In this document: one piece after another, positions 8,270-16,464 of the stretch
Layout: each line of letters opens with the position of its first letter
How positions within the stretch are numbered: the first letter of the stretch is position 1
Translations under genes and position numbers: made by a program
NCBI GenBank assembly: GCA_009841435.1
Contig: VXLW01000045.1
Coordinates: forward strand, 32,877 to 96,876
From: Dehalococcoidia bacterium
GTDB taxonomy: Bacteria > Chloroflexota > Dehalococcoidia > Tepidiformales > Tepidiformaceae
Length of the DNA stretch: 64,000 nucleotides
Direction of reading: 5' to 3'
The notes under the pieces: generated by a model
Seen by the model: only the letters and a program-made list of their open reading frames with translations
The model's database searches: none
Told to the model about the DNA's origin: nothing

Positions 8270-9022
8270 GTGACCCAGGCCGAGAACCCGCTCTGGAAAA
8301 CTCTGACGGGCTCTGACATCGACGCCCCCTGGCTCGCTGACCGCCGGAGCATCGCCGCGACCTGCATTTCCGAGGTGCTCGGAACCTTCGCCCTCGTCTT
8401 CTTTAGCGCCGGCGCGGTGGCGGTTGACGCCGCCAGCGACGGCGCTGTCACACCCGTTGGGATGGGCCTCGCGGCCGGGCTGGTTGTGGTCGCCGTCATC
8501 TTCGGTCTCGGCCACGTCTCGGGCGCTCACATCAACCCCGTCGTAACGCTCGCCTTCCGCCTCTCGGGCCGCATCGGCTCGCTGCGGGCGCTCGTCTATG
8601 TGATCGCGCAGCTTGCCGGCAGCGTGCTCGCGGGGCTCGCCATCGTCGCGATCGTCGGGGATGCCGGCGATGCCGGGGCTACTGCGCCCCGCATCGGCGG
8701 CGTGGAGGCCGCGCTCCTCGCCGAGATTGTCCTCGCGTTCTTCCTTGTCCTCGTGCTCTTGGGGGTGGCCACCGACGAGCGCGCCCAGGGCAGCTTCGCC
8801 GCGATCGCCGTCGGCTCCTACGTGGGCCTTGCCATCCTCGCCTGGGGACCCATCGGGAACGCCTCCATGAATCCCGCCCGCTCCCTCGGCCCGGCGATCT
8901 TCGGAGCGGAGTGGAGCGCCCACTGGATCTACTGGGTCGGACCCATCGTCGGTTCCGCGCTCGCCGTGTTCATCTACGCCTTCCTGCGGGCCCGCCGCTC
9001 CCCGGACGCCGACTCGTCATAA
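8270..9022 (+). CDS. MIP family aquaporin / glycerol facilitator
   Basis: A 250-aa membrane channel with six hydrophobic helices and the two half-helix pore signatures: SGAHINPVVTLAF (NPV in place of the first NPA) and GNASMNPARSLGPA (canonical NPA followed by the selectivity-filter Arg). The loops are short, as in water channels of the AqpZ type rather than GlpF. The GTG start has GGAGG at 8256-8260, 9 nt upstream. A TATACT hexamer at 8237-8242 is a possible -10. An N-terminal extension of about 25 residues precedes the first helix. Confidence 0.92.
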   Translation: MTQAENPLWKTLTGSDIDAPWLADRRSIAATCISEVLGTFALVFFSAGAVAVDAASDGAVTPVGMGLAAGLVVVAVIFGLGHVSGAHINPVVTLAFRLSGRIGSLRALVYVIAQLAGSVLAGLAIVAIVGDAGDAGATAPRIGGVEAALLAEIVLAFFLVLVLLGVATDERAQGSFAAIAVGSYVGLAILAWGPIGNASMNPARSLGPAIFGAEWSAHWIYWVGPIVGSALAVFIYAFLRARRSPDADSS

Positions 9023-9061
9023 CGCGTACCAGATGCTGCTCGAACGGCTATCCTGCGCGCC

Positions 9062-9904
9062 ATGACTGCCCTCGACGCCTACCAGGCCCGGATCGATGCG
9101 GTGAACGCCCAGCGCCGCGACCTCGCCTTGGTCGCCAACGACTCCGATCGCTGGAGCAAGTGGGCGGAGGCCTTCCGCTTCAACCCCCGTCGCGAGCTGG
9201 ACGCGAACGAAGCGGCCATCGCCGCGCTCGTCCGCCCCGACGACCACGTCGTCGATGTCGGGGGTGGCGCCGGACGCGTCGGATTGCCGCTCGCGCTGCG
9301 CTGCCGCGCCCTCACGAACGCCGAGCCATCCCCCGGCATGGGTGACGAGTTCCTCGCCTCCGCCCGCGAAGCTGGCATCACGAACGCCACACTTGAACGC
9401 GCCTCCTGGCTCGATGCTGAAGCCGAGGGCGACTTCGTCCTCAGCGTCGATGTCGTCTACTTCGTGCGCGAGATCGATGAGTTCGTCCTGAAGCTGGACC
9501 GTAGCGCCTCGCGCCGCGCCGCCATCTGGATCTGGAGCCCCACGCCCCCCGCTCGCAACGCCCGCCTCTTCGAGATTGCGCACGGCGTCCCGCTGGAGCG
9601 CGCTCCCGACCACCGTGAGCTCCTCCCCGTGATGTGGGAGGCCGGTCTCCTGCCCGAGGTGCGCCTCCTGCCGGAACCGTTCACATGGCCCGAGCGTGCG
9701 GAGTTCCCCACGACCGAGGAGGATGCAGTGGCGTTTGGTCTGGATGATGTCGAGGCGGGCGACGTGGCCGGAGCCGCGGGCCGCGTCGCCGCCGACCTCG
9801 GCGAGCTCTTCTCGCGCGACGGAGGCGAGTGGCGCCCGAACTGGCGCCCGCCCTTGCAGGGACTGCTGATCACCTGGGAGACCGGTGGTGCTGACGCCCG
9901 CTGA
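9062..9904 (+). CDS. Class I SAM-dependent methyltransferase
   Basis: A 280-aa protein with the SAM-binding motif I VVDVGGGAGRVGLPLA (residues about 64-79), the acidic residue at the end of strand 2 in LTNAEPSPGM, and a motif IV-like FVLSVDVVYFV. Substrate unknown. No Shine-Dalgarno is present; TATCCT at 9049-9054 lies 7 nt before the ATG, suggesting a leaderless transcript. The 3' end overlaps the next gene by 20 nt. Confidence 0.75.
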   Translation: MTALDAYQARIDAVNAQRRDLALVANDSDRWSKWAEAFRFNPRRELDANEAAIAALVRPDDHVVDVGGGAGRVGLPLALRCRALTNAEPSPGMGDEFLASAREAGITNATLERASWLDAEAEGDFVLSVDVVYFVREIDEFVLKLDRSASRRAAIWIWSPTPPARNARLFEIAHGVPLERAPDHRELLPVMWEAGLLPEVRLLPEPFTWPERAEFPTTEEDAVAFGLDDVEAGDVAGAAGRVAADLGELFSRDGGEWRPNWRPPLQGLLITWETGGADAR

Positions 9905-10709
9905 CCTCGTCCTCTGCCTCGGCGCGGTGGGAACCGCGACCTTCGCCGAGCGTGCTCGCGCCGCCCGGGCCAACGGCTTCGCGGGCCTCTCCATGTGGAT
10001 GTCGCACTACGACGAGGCCCGCGCCGAGGGCCTCTCGAACGCGGAGATGCGCGCAATCCTCGACCGCGAGGGTGTGGTCCTGGCGATGCTGGAGTACATC
10101 ACCGCCTGGGCCGAGGGCCCGGCCAACCGCGACGCCATCGAAGAGGAGACGGCGCGCATCTGCGGCATCGCCGAGGAGCTTGGCTCGGACACCGTGCTGG
10201 CAGTCACGATGGAGCGGTCCACCGACCCCGCCGCCGCTGCGGAGGGGCTCGCCATCGCCTGCGATGTGGCCGCCCGCCACGGACAGCGCCTAGGCGTCGA
10301 GTTCCTGCCCTGGACGGGCATCCCCAACCTCGCCACCGCCTGGCCCATCGTTCGCGACGCCGATCGCCCCAACGCCGGCCTCGTGCTCGACGCCTGGCAC
10401 TGGTTCCGCTCCGGCCCCGACCCCGACCTGCTCCGCAGCATCCCTGGCGAGAACGTCATCCACCTCCAGATCAGCGACGCCCCCGCCGACCCCGATCCGG
10501 ACGTCGTCGCGGAGACCATCGGGCACCGCCTCCTCCCGGGTCAGGGCGACATCGACCTCCTCGGTCTCCTCCGCATCCTAGACGACATCGGCCGGCAGGG
10601 TCCCACCGCCGTCGAGGTCTTCAGCGATTGGCTGCGCGGCCACCCCATCGAAGAGGGCGCCCGCCTCGCCTCGGAGGCCGCGCGCACCGTGCTTGCAGCC
10701 GCCCGATGA
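9885..10709 (+). CDS. Sugar phosphate isomerase/epimerase-like TIM-barrel protein
   Basis: A 274-aa protein of the xylose isomerase-like / AP endonuclease family 2 barrel. Markers are RLGVEFLPWTGIPNL (metal-ligand Glu strand), NAGLVLDAWHWFRSG (Asp-x-x-His strand) and VIHLQISDAP (His and Asp strand), together giving a plausible divalent metal site. It begins inside the methyltransferase gene and ends overlapping the cupin start (ATGA), so methyltransferase, isomerase and cupin form one coupled unit. Substrate unknown. Confidence 0.8.
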   Translation: MVLTPADLVLCLGAVGTATFAERARAARANGFAGLSMWMSHYDEARAEGLSNAEMRAILDREGVVLAMLEYITAWAEGPANRDAIEEETARICGIAEELGSDTVLAVTMERSTDPAAAAEGLAIACDVAARHGQRLGVEFLPWTGIPNLATAWPIVRDADRPNAGLVLDAWHWFRSGPDPDLLRSIPGENVIHLQISDAPADPDPDVVAETIGHRLLPGQGDIDLLGLLRILDDIGRQGPTAVEVFSDWLRGHPIEEGARLASEAARTVLAAAR

Positions 10710-11023
10710 CCGGCGACAACCTCCTCCGCGACCTCCCCGACGACCTTCCGGAGGAGTTGGTAGAGACGCTGCTGGAAAGCACCTCCGTCCGCATCGAGCG
10801 CATCGTCTCGACGGGACACGCCTCCCCCGAGGGCTTCTGGTACGACCAGCCCCAACACGAGTTCGTGCTGGTCGTGAGAGGACGTGCCCATCTCGAATTC
10901 GACGACGGCGGGTCGCTGGATCTGGAGCCGGGAGGTTGGGCCGACATCCCCGCGCACTGCCGCCACCGCGTCGCCTGGACCTCCCCGGACGAGCCCACCG
11001 TCTGGCTCGCTATCCACTTCTGA
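10706..11023 (+). CDS. Cupin-domain protein
   Basis: A 105-aa single-domain cupin. QPQHEFVLVVRGRAHLEF carries the start of cupin motif 1 and LDLEPGGWADIPAHCRHRV carries motif 2. The metal-type His/Glu set is partly present (QHEF, AHCRH). The start ATG overlaps the stop of the upstream isomerase as ATGA, so translation is coupled. Cupins of this size act as isomerases, dioxygenases or ligand sensors. Not distinguishable here. Confidence 0.8.
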   Translation: MTGDNLLRDLPDDLPEELVETLLESTSVRIERIVSTGHASPEGFWYDQPQHEFVLVVRGRAHLEFDDGGSLDLEPGGWADIPAHCRHRVAWTSPDEPTVWLAIHF

Positions 11024-11087
11024 CCCTCTGTGCCGCCGGCCCCTTGCCTCTTGGGCGGCAACCTGAAACGCTGGATGTACAGCTTCT

Positions 11088-11200
11088 GCTGTCGCCAAAT
11101 CCCCTCCGGGGGAGCGGGGGAACCGCCACATATGGGGCGTACCGCGAAAGCGGACGGCACCTCCAGTCGTAGCCCGACAGCTAACCCCGCCGGCGTAGGA
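11088..11200 (+). promoter_or_regulatory. Cyclic di-AMP riboswitch (ydaO/yuaA class)
   Basis: Hallmarks of this class appear in order: a 5' P1 strand ending CGCC followed by AAATCC (11093-11102), GGGGGAACC at 11116-11124, GGGGCG at 11134-11139, and the highly conserved AGCCCGACAGCTAACC at 11171-11186, closed by GGCG at 11192-11195 pairing with CGCC. Hairpins follow at 11204-11220, at 11227-11233 with 11247-11253, and at 11311-11317 with 11321-11327 (GTTCCCG/CGGGAAC); any of these could be the expression platform. The first gene downstream is the 62-aa ORF at 11359. Family identification is from memory of the consensus. Confidence 0.85.
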
Positions 11201-11358
11201 GGGACCTCACGTGGGGGTCTCTCGATCGCTTCGACTCGGTTCGCAGCGAAGCGCCCAGACCCGAAACGACCGTATGCAGTCGTGTGACCCCGACGACGAC
11301 ACCTGGCGATGTTCCCGTGGCGGGAACGCCGCCGCCCTTGCTCATCGGAGGTGTTTCT

Positions 11359-11547
11359 GTGATTGAGCATGAACTGGTTCGGTCGGTCCTTCTGGAGCGC
11401 GTCATCAAGGCAAACTCGCCCGAGGCACGCTTCCGCAAGGAGTGGCAGGCCCTGCGCGCCGATGAGGCGCGCGACCGCGACGTCGAAGCGGGCGAGCATC
11501 CCGTCGACCTCTTCCTCCAGGGGAAGGATCTCGAGCGGGCGGCCTAA
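11359..11547 (+). CDS. Small protein of unknown function (62 aa) downstream of the c-di-AMP riboswitch
   Basis: A GTG start with a perfect GGAGG at 11347-11351, 7 nt upstream. The open frame reaches further 5', but that part overlaps leader hairpins. The product is hydrophilic, charged and probably helical (ELVRSVLLERVIKANS, then FRKEWQALRADEARDRD), with no membrane segment, signal peptide or cysteine. I do not recognise the family. Tandem hairpins right after the stop isolate it from dnaX, so it appears to be the sole target of the riboswitch. Confidence 0.75.
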   Translation: MIEHELVRSVLLERVIKANSPEARFRKEWQALRADEARDRDVEAGEHPVDLFLQGKDLERAA

Positions 11548-11563
11548 CCGCCTCTCCGCGGGA

Positions 11564-11630
11564 CCCCGCCTCCGGGCGGGGCTCCGGTCTGGGTAGAAAC
11601 GCAAGGCGGGAGCCATTCGGCTCCCGCCTT
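11564..11630 (+). terminator. Two tandem terminator-like hairpins
   Basis: The first stem is CCCCGCC/GGCGGGG (11564-11570 with 11575-11581, TCCG loop). The second is a perfect 12-bp stem, AAGGCGGGAGCC/GGCTCCCGCCTT (11603-11614 with 11619-11630, ATTC loop). There is no long T tract, as with the other hairpins in this window. Confidence 0.7.
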
Positions 11631-11696
11631 CGTGATCCCGCGGGCGAAAATCCGTTCTATACTTGCGGACACCCGATCCGTGGTCCGGGAGGGACG

Positions 11697-13187
11697 GTGC
11701 TTTACGGGAAGTGGCGCCCACGTGGCTTCGAGGAGGTGGTCGGCCAGGACCACGTCGTCGAGACGCTTCGCAACGCCCTCGCCACCGACAAGGTCGCCCA
11801 CGCCTACCTCTTCGCCGGCCCCCGTGGCACCGGCAAGACCACCACCGCCCGCATCCTCGCCAAGGCCGTCAACTGCCCTGAACTCGCCCGAGGCGAGCCC
11901 TGCAATGACTGCGGTCCCTGCGACGCCATCGACCGCGGCGCTGCCCTCGACCTGATCGAGATGGACGCCGCCAGCAACCGCGGCATCGACGACGTCCGCG
12001 AGTTGCGCGACAAGATCGCCTTCGCCCCCAGTGACCTCGAGCGGAAGGTATACCTCCTCGACGAGGTCCACATGCTCACGACGGGCGCCTTCAACGCCCT
12101 CCTCAAGACCCTCGAAGAGCCGCCGCCGCACGCCATCTTCATCCTCGCCACCACCGAGCTCCACGAGATCCCGGCGACCATCACCTCGCGCTGCCAGCGC
12201 TTCGACTTCCGCCGCATCCCCATCGAGGCAATGGTCGAGCGTCTGCGGTTTGTCGCCGAACAGGAGGGGTTCAGCGTCCCCGACGAGGGCCTCCTGGCCA
12301 TCGCCCGCGAGGCCCGCGGCGCCCTCCGCGACGCCATCACCCTGCTCGAGCAGATCGCCTCGATGTACGGGCCTTCCCCCAGCACCGACGACGTGCTCGA
12401 ATCGCTCGGCCTTGTGCGCGACGAGCGCACGGACAAGCTCGCCGGCGCCCTTGCCGAGCGCGATCTCGGCGCCGCGCTCGAGATCGCCCGCGAGGTAGCC
12501 GGCGACGGGCTCGACATCGCCCGCTTCACACGTGAGACCATCGACACCCTGCGCGAGCGCCTGCTCGTCGCCGCGCGCGACCGCACCCCCGACGTCGGCG
12601 TCCTGACGACCGCCGTCGCCGAGCTTGCCGGCGCAGACTTCCGCCGCGACCCCGGCAGCCCCGTCCCCCTCGAGGTCGCCTGCGCGGCCGCCGTGCTCGG
12701 CCCCGCCCAGCCCGCCGCCGCTCCAGCGGGCGCCGCTGCCGGCGCGAACGGACAACCGGCGCGGGGCGGCCAGAGGCCCCAGCGCCGCCAACAGGGTCGC
12801 CGCCGCGACCAGCGTGACGAGAGCCGCGAGGAGCGCTTCCTCCGGGAACTGTACGAGCGCTGCCGGATGACGCAGCCCGCGCTTGCCGCCTGGCTCAACG
12901 GCTCCTGCGAGGTGCTCGCCATGGATGGTGACGAGCTGAAGCTCGGCTTCTACCATCCCATCCACATGCAGAAGATCGCGAACGACGGCCGCACGCTCGT
13001 GGAGCAGAAGGCGGAGGAACTGCTGAAGCGCCCCGTGTCGCTTGCGGTCGAGCGGATCGAGCGCAGCGCACCCGCCAGCCGTCCGGCCCGGGGCGGACAC
13101 TTGGCGGCGGCGGCGCGCGAGATGGGCGCGAAACCCGTCGAATCCGGGCCGCCCCCGCGCCCAAGGCCCCCCGAGGAGGAGTTCTGA
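11697..13187 (+). CDS. dnaX: DNA polymerase III subunit gamma/tau
   Basis: A 496-aa AAA+ clamp-loader ATPase that opens and loads the beta clamp. Walker A is GPRGTGKTT at about residues 42-50, followed by the zinc knuckle CPELARGEPCNDCGPC, Walker B LLDEVHML, and sensor/SRC motif ITSRCQRF. Domain III is followed by an Ala/Pro/Gly/Arg-rich linker and a C-terminal tail similar to tau domain V in short form. The GTG start has GGGAGGG just upstream. TATACT at 11658-11663 may be the -10. It heads the dnaX-ybaB-recR-recO operon; its stop overlaps ybaB (TGATG). Confidence 0.96.
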   Translation: MLYGKWRPRGFEEVVGQDHVVETLRNALATDKVAHAYLFAGPRGTGKTTTARILAKAVNCPELARGEPCNDCGPCDAIDRGAALDLIEMDAASNRGIDDVRELRDKIAFAPSDLERKVYLLDEVHMLTTGAFNALLKTLEEPPPHAIFILATTELHEIPATITSRCQRFDFRRIPIEAMVERLRFVAEQEGFSVPDEGLLAIAREARGALRDAITLLEQIASMYGPSPSTDDVLESLGLVRDERTDKLAGALAERDLGAALEIAREVAGDGLDIARFTRETIDTLRERLLVAARDRTPDVGVLTTAVAELAGADFRRDPGSPVPLEVACAAAVLGPAQPAAAPAGAAAGANGQPARGGQRPQRRQQGRRRDQRDESREERFLRELYERCRMTQPALAAWLNGSCEVLAMDGDELKLGFYHPIHMQKIANDGRTLVEQKAEELLKRPVSLAVERIERSAPASRPARGGHLAAAAREMGAKPVESGPPPRPRPPEEEF

Positions 13188-13558
13188 TGGCGAAGAGCAG
13201 CGGTCGAAATCGCTACATGCGGCGCGGCGGAGGCGGTGGCCAGCGTGGCCGCGGCGGCGCCCAGACCGGGCAGCTCGCCGAGGCCCAGGCGATGCTCCAG
13301 CGTGCCCAGGAGGAGCTTGCCACCAAGACCGTCGAGGGTACTTCCGGTGGTGGCGCCGTCCGGGTCACCATGAACGGCGAGCAGAAGGTCCAGGCCATCG
13401 CCATCGAACCCGACGTCGTCGACCCCGAGGACGTGGAGATGCTGGAAGACCTCGTTCTCGCCGCTATCCACGACGCCTCGGAACGGGCCAACGCCCTCCA
13501 GGCCGACTCCCTCGGGATGCTCACCGGCGGGCTCGACCTGCCGGGGCTCGGCGGCTGA
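13187..13558 (+). CDS. YbaB/EbfC family nucleoid-associated protein
   Basis: A 123-aa member of the small dimeric DNA-binding family encoded between dnaX and recR in most bacteria. The core runs from AQAMLQRAQEELATKTVEG through GGAVRVTMNGEQKVQAIAIEPDVVDPED to the C-terminal helix. The N-terminus carries an extra basic, glycine-rich stretch (residues about 3-25: many Arg and Gly) not found in typical members, which could add nonspecific nucleic acid binding. One-base overlap with dnaX. Confidence 0.92.
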   Translation: MAKSSGRNRYMRRGGGGGQRGRGGAQTGQLAEAQAMLQRAQEELATKTVEGTSGGGAVRVTMNGEQKVQAIAIEPDVVDPEDVEMLEDLVLAAIHDASERANALQADSLGMLTGGLDLPGLGG

Positions 13559-13564
13559 GCGGGC

Positions 13565-14170
13565 GTGCCCGCGGCAGGCGCGCCCGAGCCGATCGCCCGC
13601 CTGATCCAGGAGTTCTCCAAGCTCCCCGGGATCGGACCCAAGTCCGCCCAGCGACTCGCCTACCACGTGCTTCGCACCCCCGAGGACGACGCCCGCGCCC
13701 TCGCCGGGGCGCTCATCGACGTGAAGGAGCACGTCGTTTTCTGCGACACCTGCTTCAACATCACCGTCCGTAACCCCTGCACTCTCTGCGACGACGAGCA
13801 GCGTGACCGCTCGCTCGTCTGCGTCGTCGAGCAGCCCCTCGACGTGCTCGTCGTCGAACGCACGGGCGGCTTCCGCGGCGTCTACCACGTCCTCCACGGC
13901 TCCCTGAACCCGATCGATGGCGTTGGTCCCGAGCAGCTGCGAATCCAGGAGCTACTCAGGCGCGTCGAGGGAGGAGGGGTCGTTGAGGTGATCATGGCGA
14001 CGAACCCCAGCCTCGAAGGCGAAGCCACGTCGATGTACGTTCAGCGCCTCCTGCAACCGCTCGGGATTCGCGTCACCCGCCTCGCCCGCGGCCTCCCCAG
14101 CGGCGCCGACATCGAGTACATGGACGACCTGACCCTCTCCCGCGCGCTCGAAGGGCGGCAGGAGCTGTAG
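13565..14170 (+). CDS. recR: Recombination mediator RecR
   Basis: A 201-aa protein that works with RecO (and RecF) to load RecA on SSB-coated gaps. The N-terminal helix-hairpin-helix is in LPGIGPKSAQRLAYHVL, the C4 zinc finger is CDTCFNITVRNPCTLC, the Toprim domain is around RSLVCVVEQPLDVLVVE, and the C-terminal Walker-B-like EATSMYVQRLLQPLGI region follows. GTG start, 6 nt after ybaB. Confidence 0.96.
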   Translation: MPAAGAPEPIARLIQEFSKLPGIGPKSAQRLAYHVLRTPEDDARALAGALIDVKEHVVFCDTCFNITVRNPCTLCDDEQRDRSLVCVVEQPLDVLVVERTGGFRGVYHVLHGSLNPIDGVGPEQLRIQELLRRVEGGGVVEVIMATNPSLEGEATSMYVQRLLQPLGIRVTRLARGLPSGADIEYMDDLTLSRALEGRQEL

Positions 14171-14171
14171 C

Positions 14172-14942
14172 GTGGCGGCGCGGCCCCGCGTCTACCGCGC
14201 CGAAGGGGTCATCCTGCGCCGCCGCAACCTCGGCGAGGCCGACAGCATCCTCACGGTGTTTAGCGGCAACGAGGGCAAGTTCGAGGCGATCGCGCGAGGC
14301 GTGCGCAAGGCCCGCAGCCGCATGCGCGGCCATCTCGAGCCGCTAACCCGCAGCCGCGTGCTCGTCGCCCAGGGACGCAACCTCGACGTCTTCACCCAGG
14401 CCGAGACGGTCGACGCCTACCGCCGCCTGCGTGAGGACCTCGACGCGAGCGCCGAGGCCCTCTACTGCCTCGAGCTCGTCGACCGCTTCACCGAGGAGCG
14501 CGAGCCGCTCCCCGAGCTGTACGCCCTCCTTCTGGAGGCGCTGAGTCTGCTGGAAGAGGGGAACGGCCCCGCCGTGACCCGCCACTTCGAGCTGCGCCTG
14601 CTCGCCCTCCTCGGCTACGAGCCCCACATCGATGGCTGCGTCCTCTGCGGCGATCGCTTGCCGGAGGAGGAGACGCTGCTCTCGCCGAGCGCCGGCGGGC
14701 TCGTCTGCCGCGGGTGCCGGGCCGAGACGGGTGGGGGACGCATCGTGTCGGTGCCGGTCGTCAAGCTGATGCGCTTCGCGAGGCGCGCAACGATGGCGGA
14801 GTTCGTTGCCCTTGACGCCCGGCCCGCGGTCGAGCAGGAGCTGCGCGCCGCCGTCGCCGAGCTGGTCCGCTACCACCTCGATCGTGACCCCAACGCGCGC
14901 CGCTTCGTCGAAGGCGTAAGCGCGCTTCACCCGAAGGATTAG
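14172..14942 (+). CDS. recO: DNA repair protein RecO
   Basis: A 256-aa protein: N-terminal OB fold (RAEGVILRRRNLGEADSILTVFS), a helical middle, and a zinc-binding pair of CVLCG and CRGC at about residues 157-185. It anneals ssDNA and acts with RecR in gap repair. GTG start one base after the recR stop. The TAG stop is embedded in the terminator hairpin that closes the operon. Confidence 0.93.
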   Translation: MAARPRVYRAEGVILRRRNLGEADSILTVFSGNEGKFEAIARGVRKARSRMRGHLEPLTRSRVLVAQGRNLDVFTQAETVDAYRRLREDLDASAEALYCLELVDRFTEEREPLPELYALLLEALSLLEEGNGPAVTRHFELRLLALLGYEPHIDGCVLCGDRLPEEETLLSPSAGGLVCRGCRAETGGGRIVSVPVVKLMRFARRATMAEFVALDARPAVEQELRAAVAELVRYHLDRDPNARRFVEGVSALHPKD

Positions 14943-14963
14943 CAGGGAAGCGTTCCCTGCTTT
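14941..14963 (+). terminator. Terminator of the dnaX-ybaB-recR-recO operon
   Basis: AGCAGGGAA/TTCCCTGCT, a 9-bp stem with a GCG loop and a short T run, overlapping the recO stop codon. Confidence 0.75.
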
Positions 14964-15022
14964 GACGAACGCGGTAGAATCTTTGGTACGAAGAGTCGCT
15001 CCAAAGCGAGCGGAGGTTCTCC

Positions 15023-15490
15023 ATGCCCCTCTACGAGTACTACTGCCAGCCCTGTCACGGGGTCTTCGAAGAGCTGCGTCCGATGCGGGAAGCCGGCGAG
15101 GCCGTCCCCTGCCCCGAGTGCTACGAGGACGCGGACCGCATCATGCCCACGTCATTCGCGGCGTTCACCTTCCGCGATGGCTACCCCCGCAAGATTCCCG
15201 ACGACGGCACCTACTGGCACCTGGGCCAGAAGGTCAGCAAGCGCGTCACCGGTGGCCGCCCGAACGAGCACCCCGAGATTAACAAGCCCAAGCCGAAGCC
15301 CCGCCTCACCCGTGGCGAGCGCGCCGCTCTGAACGACATGCGCGAAGTCGCCGCCAAGGGCGACCTCGTCGACCTGTACAACAACCCCATCTCCCCCCGG
15401 GAGGTGAAGCAGGCCTACGACCGGCGCGACGTCATCAAGAAGGGTGTGCCCGCGCGCATCCACAAGGACATGAAGAAGAAGTTCCGCTAG
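15023..15490 (+). CDS. FmdB-type zinc ribbon protein with a basic C-terminal extension
   Basis: A 155-aa protein whose first 40 residues form the FmdB-type ribbon: MPLYEYYCQPCHGVFEELRP, then PCPECYEDADRIMP, giving two CxxC pairs. The rest (from about residue 60) is Lys/Pro-rich and then helical, unlike the short FmdB proteins that end after the ribbon. Function of the family is not established; a regulatory role was proposed for the founding member. Its TAG stop shares a CTAG with the stop of the convergent prenyl synthase gene. Confidence 0.8.
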   Translation: MPLYEYYCQPCHGVFEELRPMREAGEAVPCPECYEDADRIMPTSFAAFTFRDGYPRKIPDDGTYWHLGQKVSKRVTGGRPNEHPEINKPKPKPRLTRGERAALNDMREVAAKGDLVDLYNNPISPREVKQAYDRRDVIKKGVPARIHKDMKKKFR

Positions 15491-16464
15491 CTTCGGCGGG
15501 TCAGCACGTAGCCGCTCAGCTCTTCAAGCGTGCGGCGAGCGTCGGTTGCCTCAAGGGTCGAGAGGCCCTCGAGCGCGCGGTCCACGAATTCCTGCGCCAT
15601 TCCCTGCGCGCGTCCGATCGCGTCTGACGCGACCACCGCCGCCAGTGCTTCCGGAAGGAACGCGGCCCGGTCGCCGTCCGCTGCCAGGAAGTTGCGCACC
15701 GGGTTCTTGCCGGGCGCCGTTTCCAGGTAGAACAGTGCCGGCAGGGTGATCGTCCCTTCCAGAAGGTCGCCCCCCGCCGGCTTCCCCATCTCCGCCTCGT
15801 CCCCGGTGAAGTCGAGGATGTCGTCGACGATCTGGAAAGCCATCCCGAGGTTGTAGCCGTAGCTACGCAGCGCCTCCACCTGCCCCTCGCTACACCCCGC
15901 CAGCAAAGCGCCGCCCTGGGTCGAGTGCCCGAACAGCGCCGCCGTCTTGCCGCCGATGCGCCACAGGTAGTGCTGCACGTCGCGGCCCACGTCGAAGGCC
16001 GCGGAGTCCTGGTCGAGCTCCCCGTTCGTCATCTTCATCAGCGCCAGCGCGAACAGCCGCGTGACGGGCAGGCTGCCCGTGCGCGTCACCATCTCCGCCG
16101 CGTTGGCGAACATGAAGTCGCCGAGCAGCACGGTCAGGGCGTTGTCGAAAACGGCGTTCGCCGTCGGCCGGCCGCGCCGGCTCGTTGCCCCGTCGACCAC
16201 GTCGTCGTGGACGAGGCTGGCCGTGTGCAGCAGCTCGATCGCGGTGCCAAGCGGCACGAGCCGGTTCAGGTTGTAGTCGCCGAATGTGCCCGCCAGCAGC
16301 ACCAGCGCGGGCCGCAGCCGCTTGCCTCGCGGCGCAAGGGCGTGGTCCAGCATCAGACGCAGGGGCGCCAGGTCGACCCGCTTCACCGATTCCAGCAGGT
16401 CCTCGACGAGGATCAGGTCCTCGGCGACCGGGCCGTAGAGCGCCTGTGGCTGCGTCTGTGTCAT
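15487..16464 (-). CDS. Long-chain polyprenyl diphosphate synthase
   Basis: A 325-aa trans-prenyltransferase that extends an allylic diphosphate with IPP units. GKRLRPALVLLAG opens the catalytic core, the first aspartate-rich motif is LVHDDVVDGATSRRGRPTAN, and the second is FQIVDDILDFTGD. It is likely to make the quinone side chain (C35-C50 class), judged by the HDDVVD-x-x-x-x-RRG context; chain length cannot be read for certain. The frame is open further upstream, but the ATG that overlaps the tatD stop (ATGA) is the natural start. Last gene of metG-tatD-prenyl synthase. Confidence 0.9.
   Translation of the reverse strand: MTQTQPQALYGPVAEDLILVEDLLESVKRVDLAPLRLMLDHALAPRGKRLRPALVLLAGTFGDYNLNRLVPLGTAIELLHTASLVHDDVVDGATSRRGRPTANAVFDNALTVLLGDFMFANAAEMVTRTGSLPVTRLFALALMKMTNGELDQDSAAFDVGRDVQHYLWRIGGKTAALFGHSTQGGALLAGCSEGQVEALRSYGYNLGMAFQIVDDILDFTGDEAEMGKPAGGDLLEGTITLPALFYLETAPGKNPVRNFLAADGDRAAFLPEALAAVVASDAIGRAQGMAQEFVDRALEGLSTLEATDARRTLEELSGYVLTRRS

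Noticed and set aside
11024..11200. Possible SRP (4.5S) RNA in the gap after the cupin gene
   Set aside because: The conserved SRP tetraloop region is not found, while the c-di-AMP riboswitch signatures fit in order.
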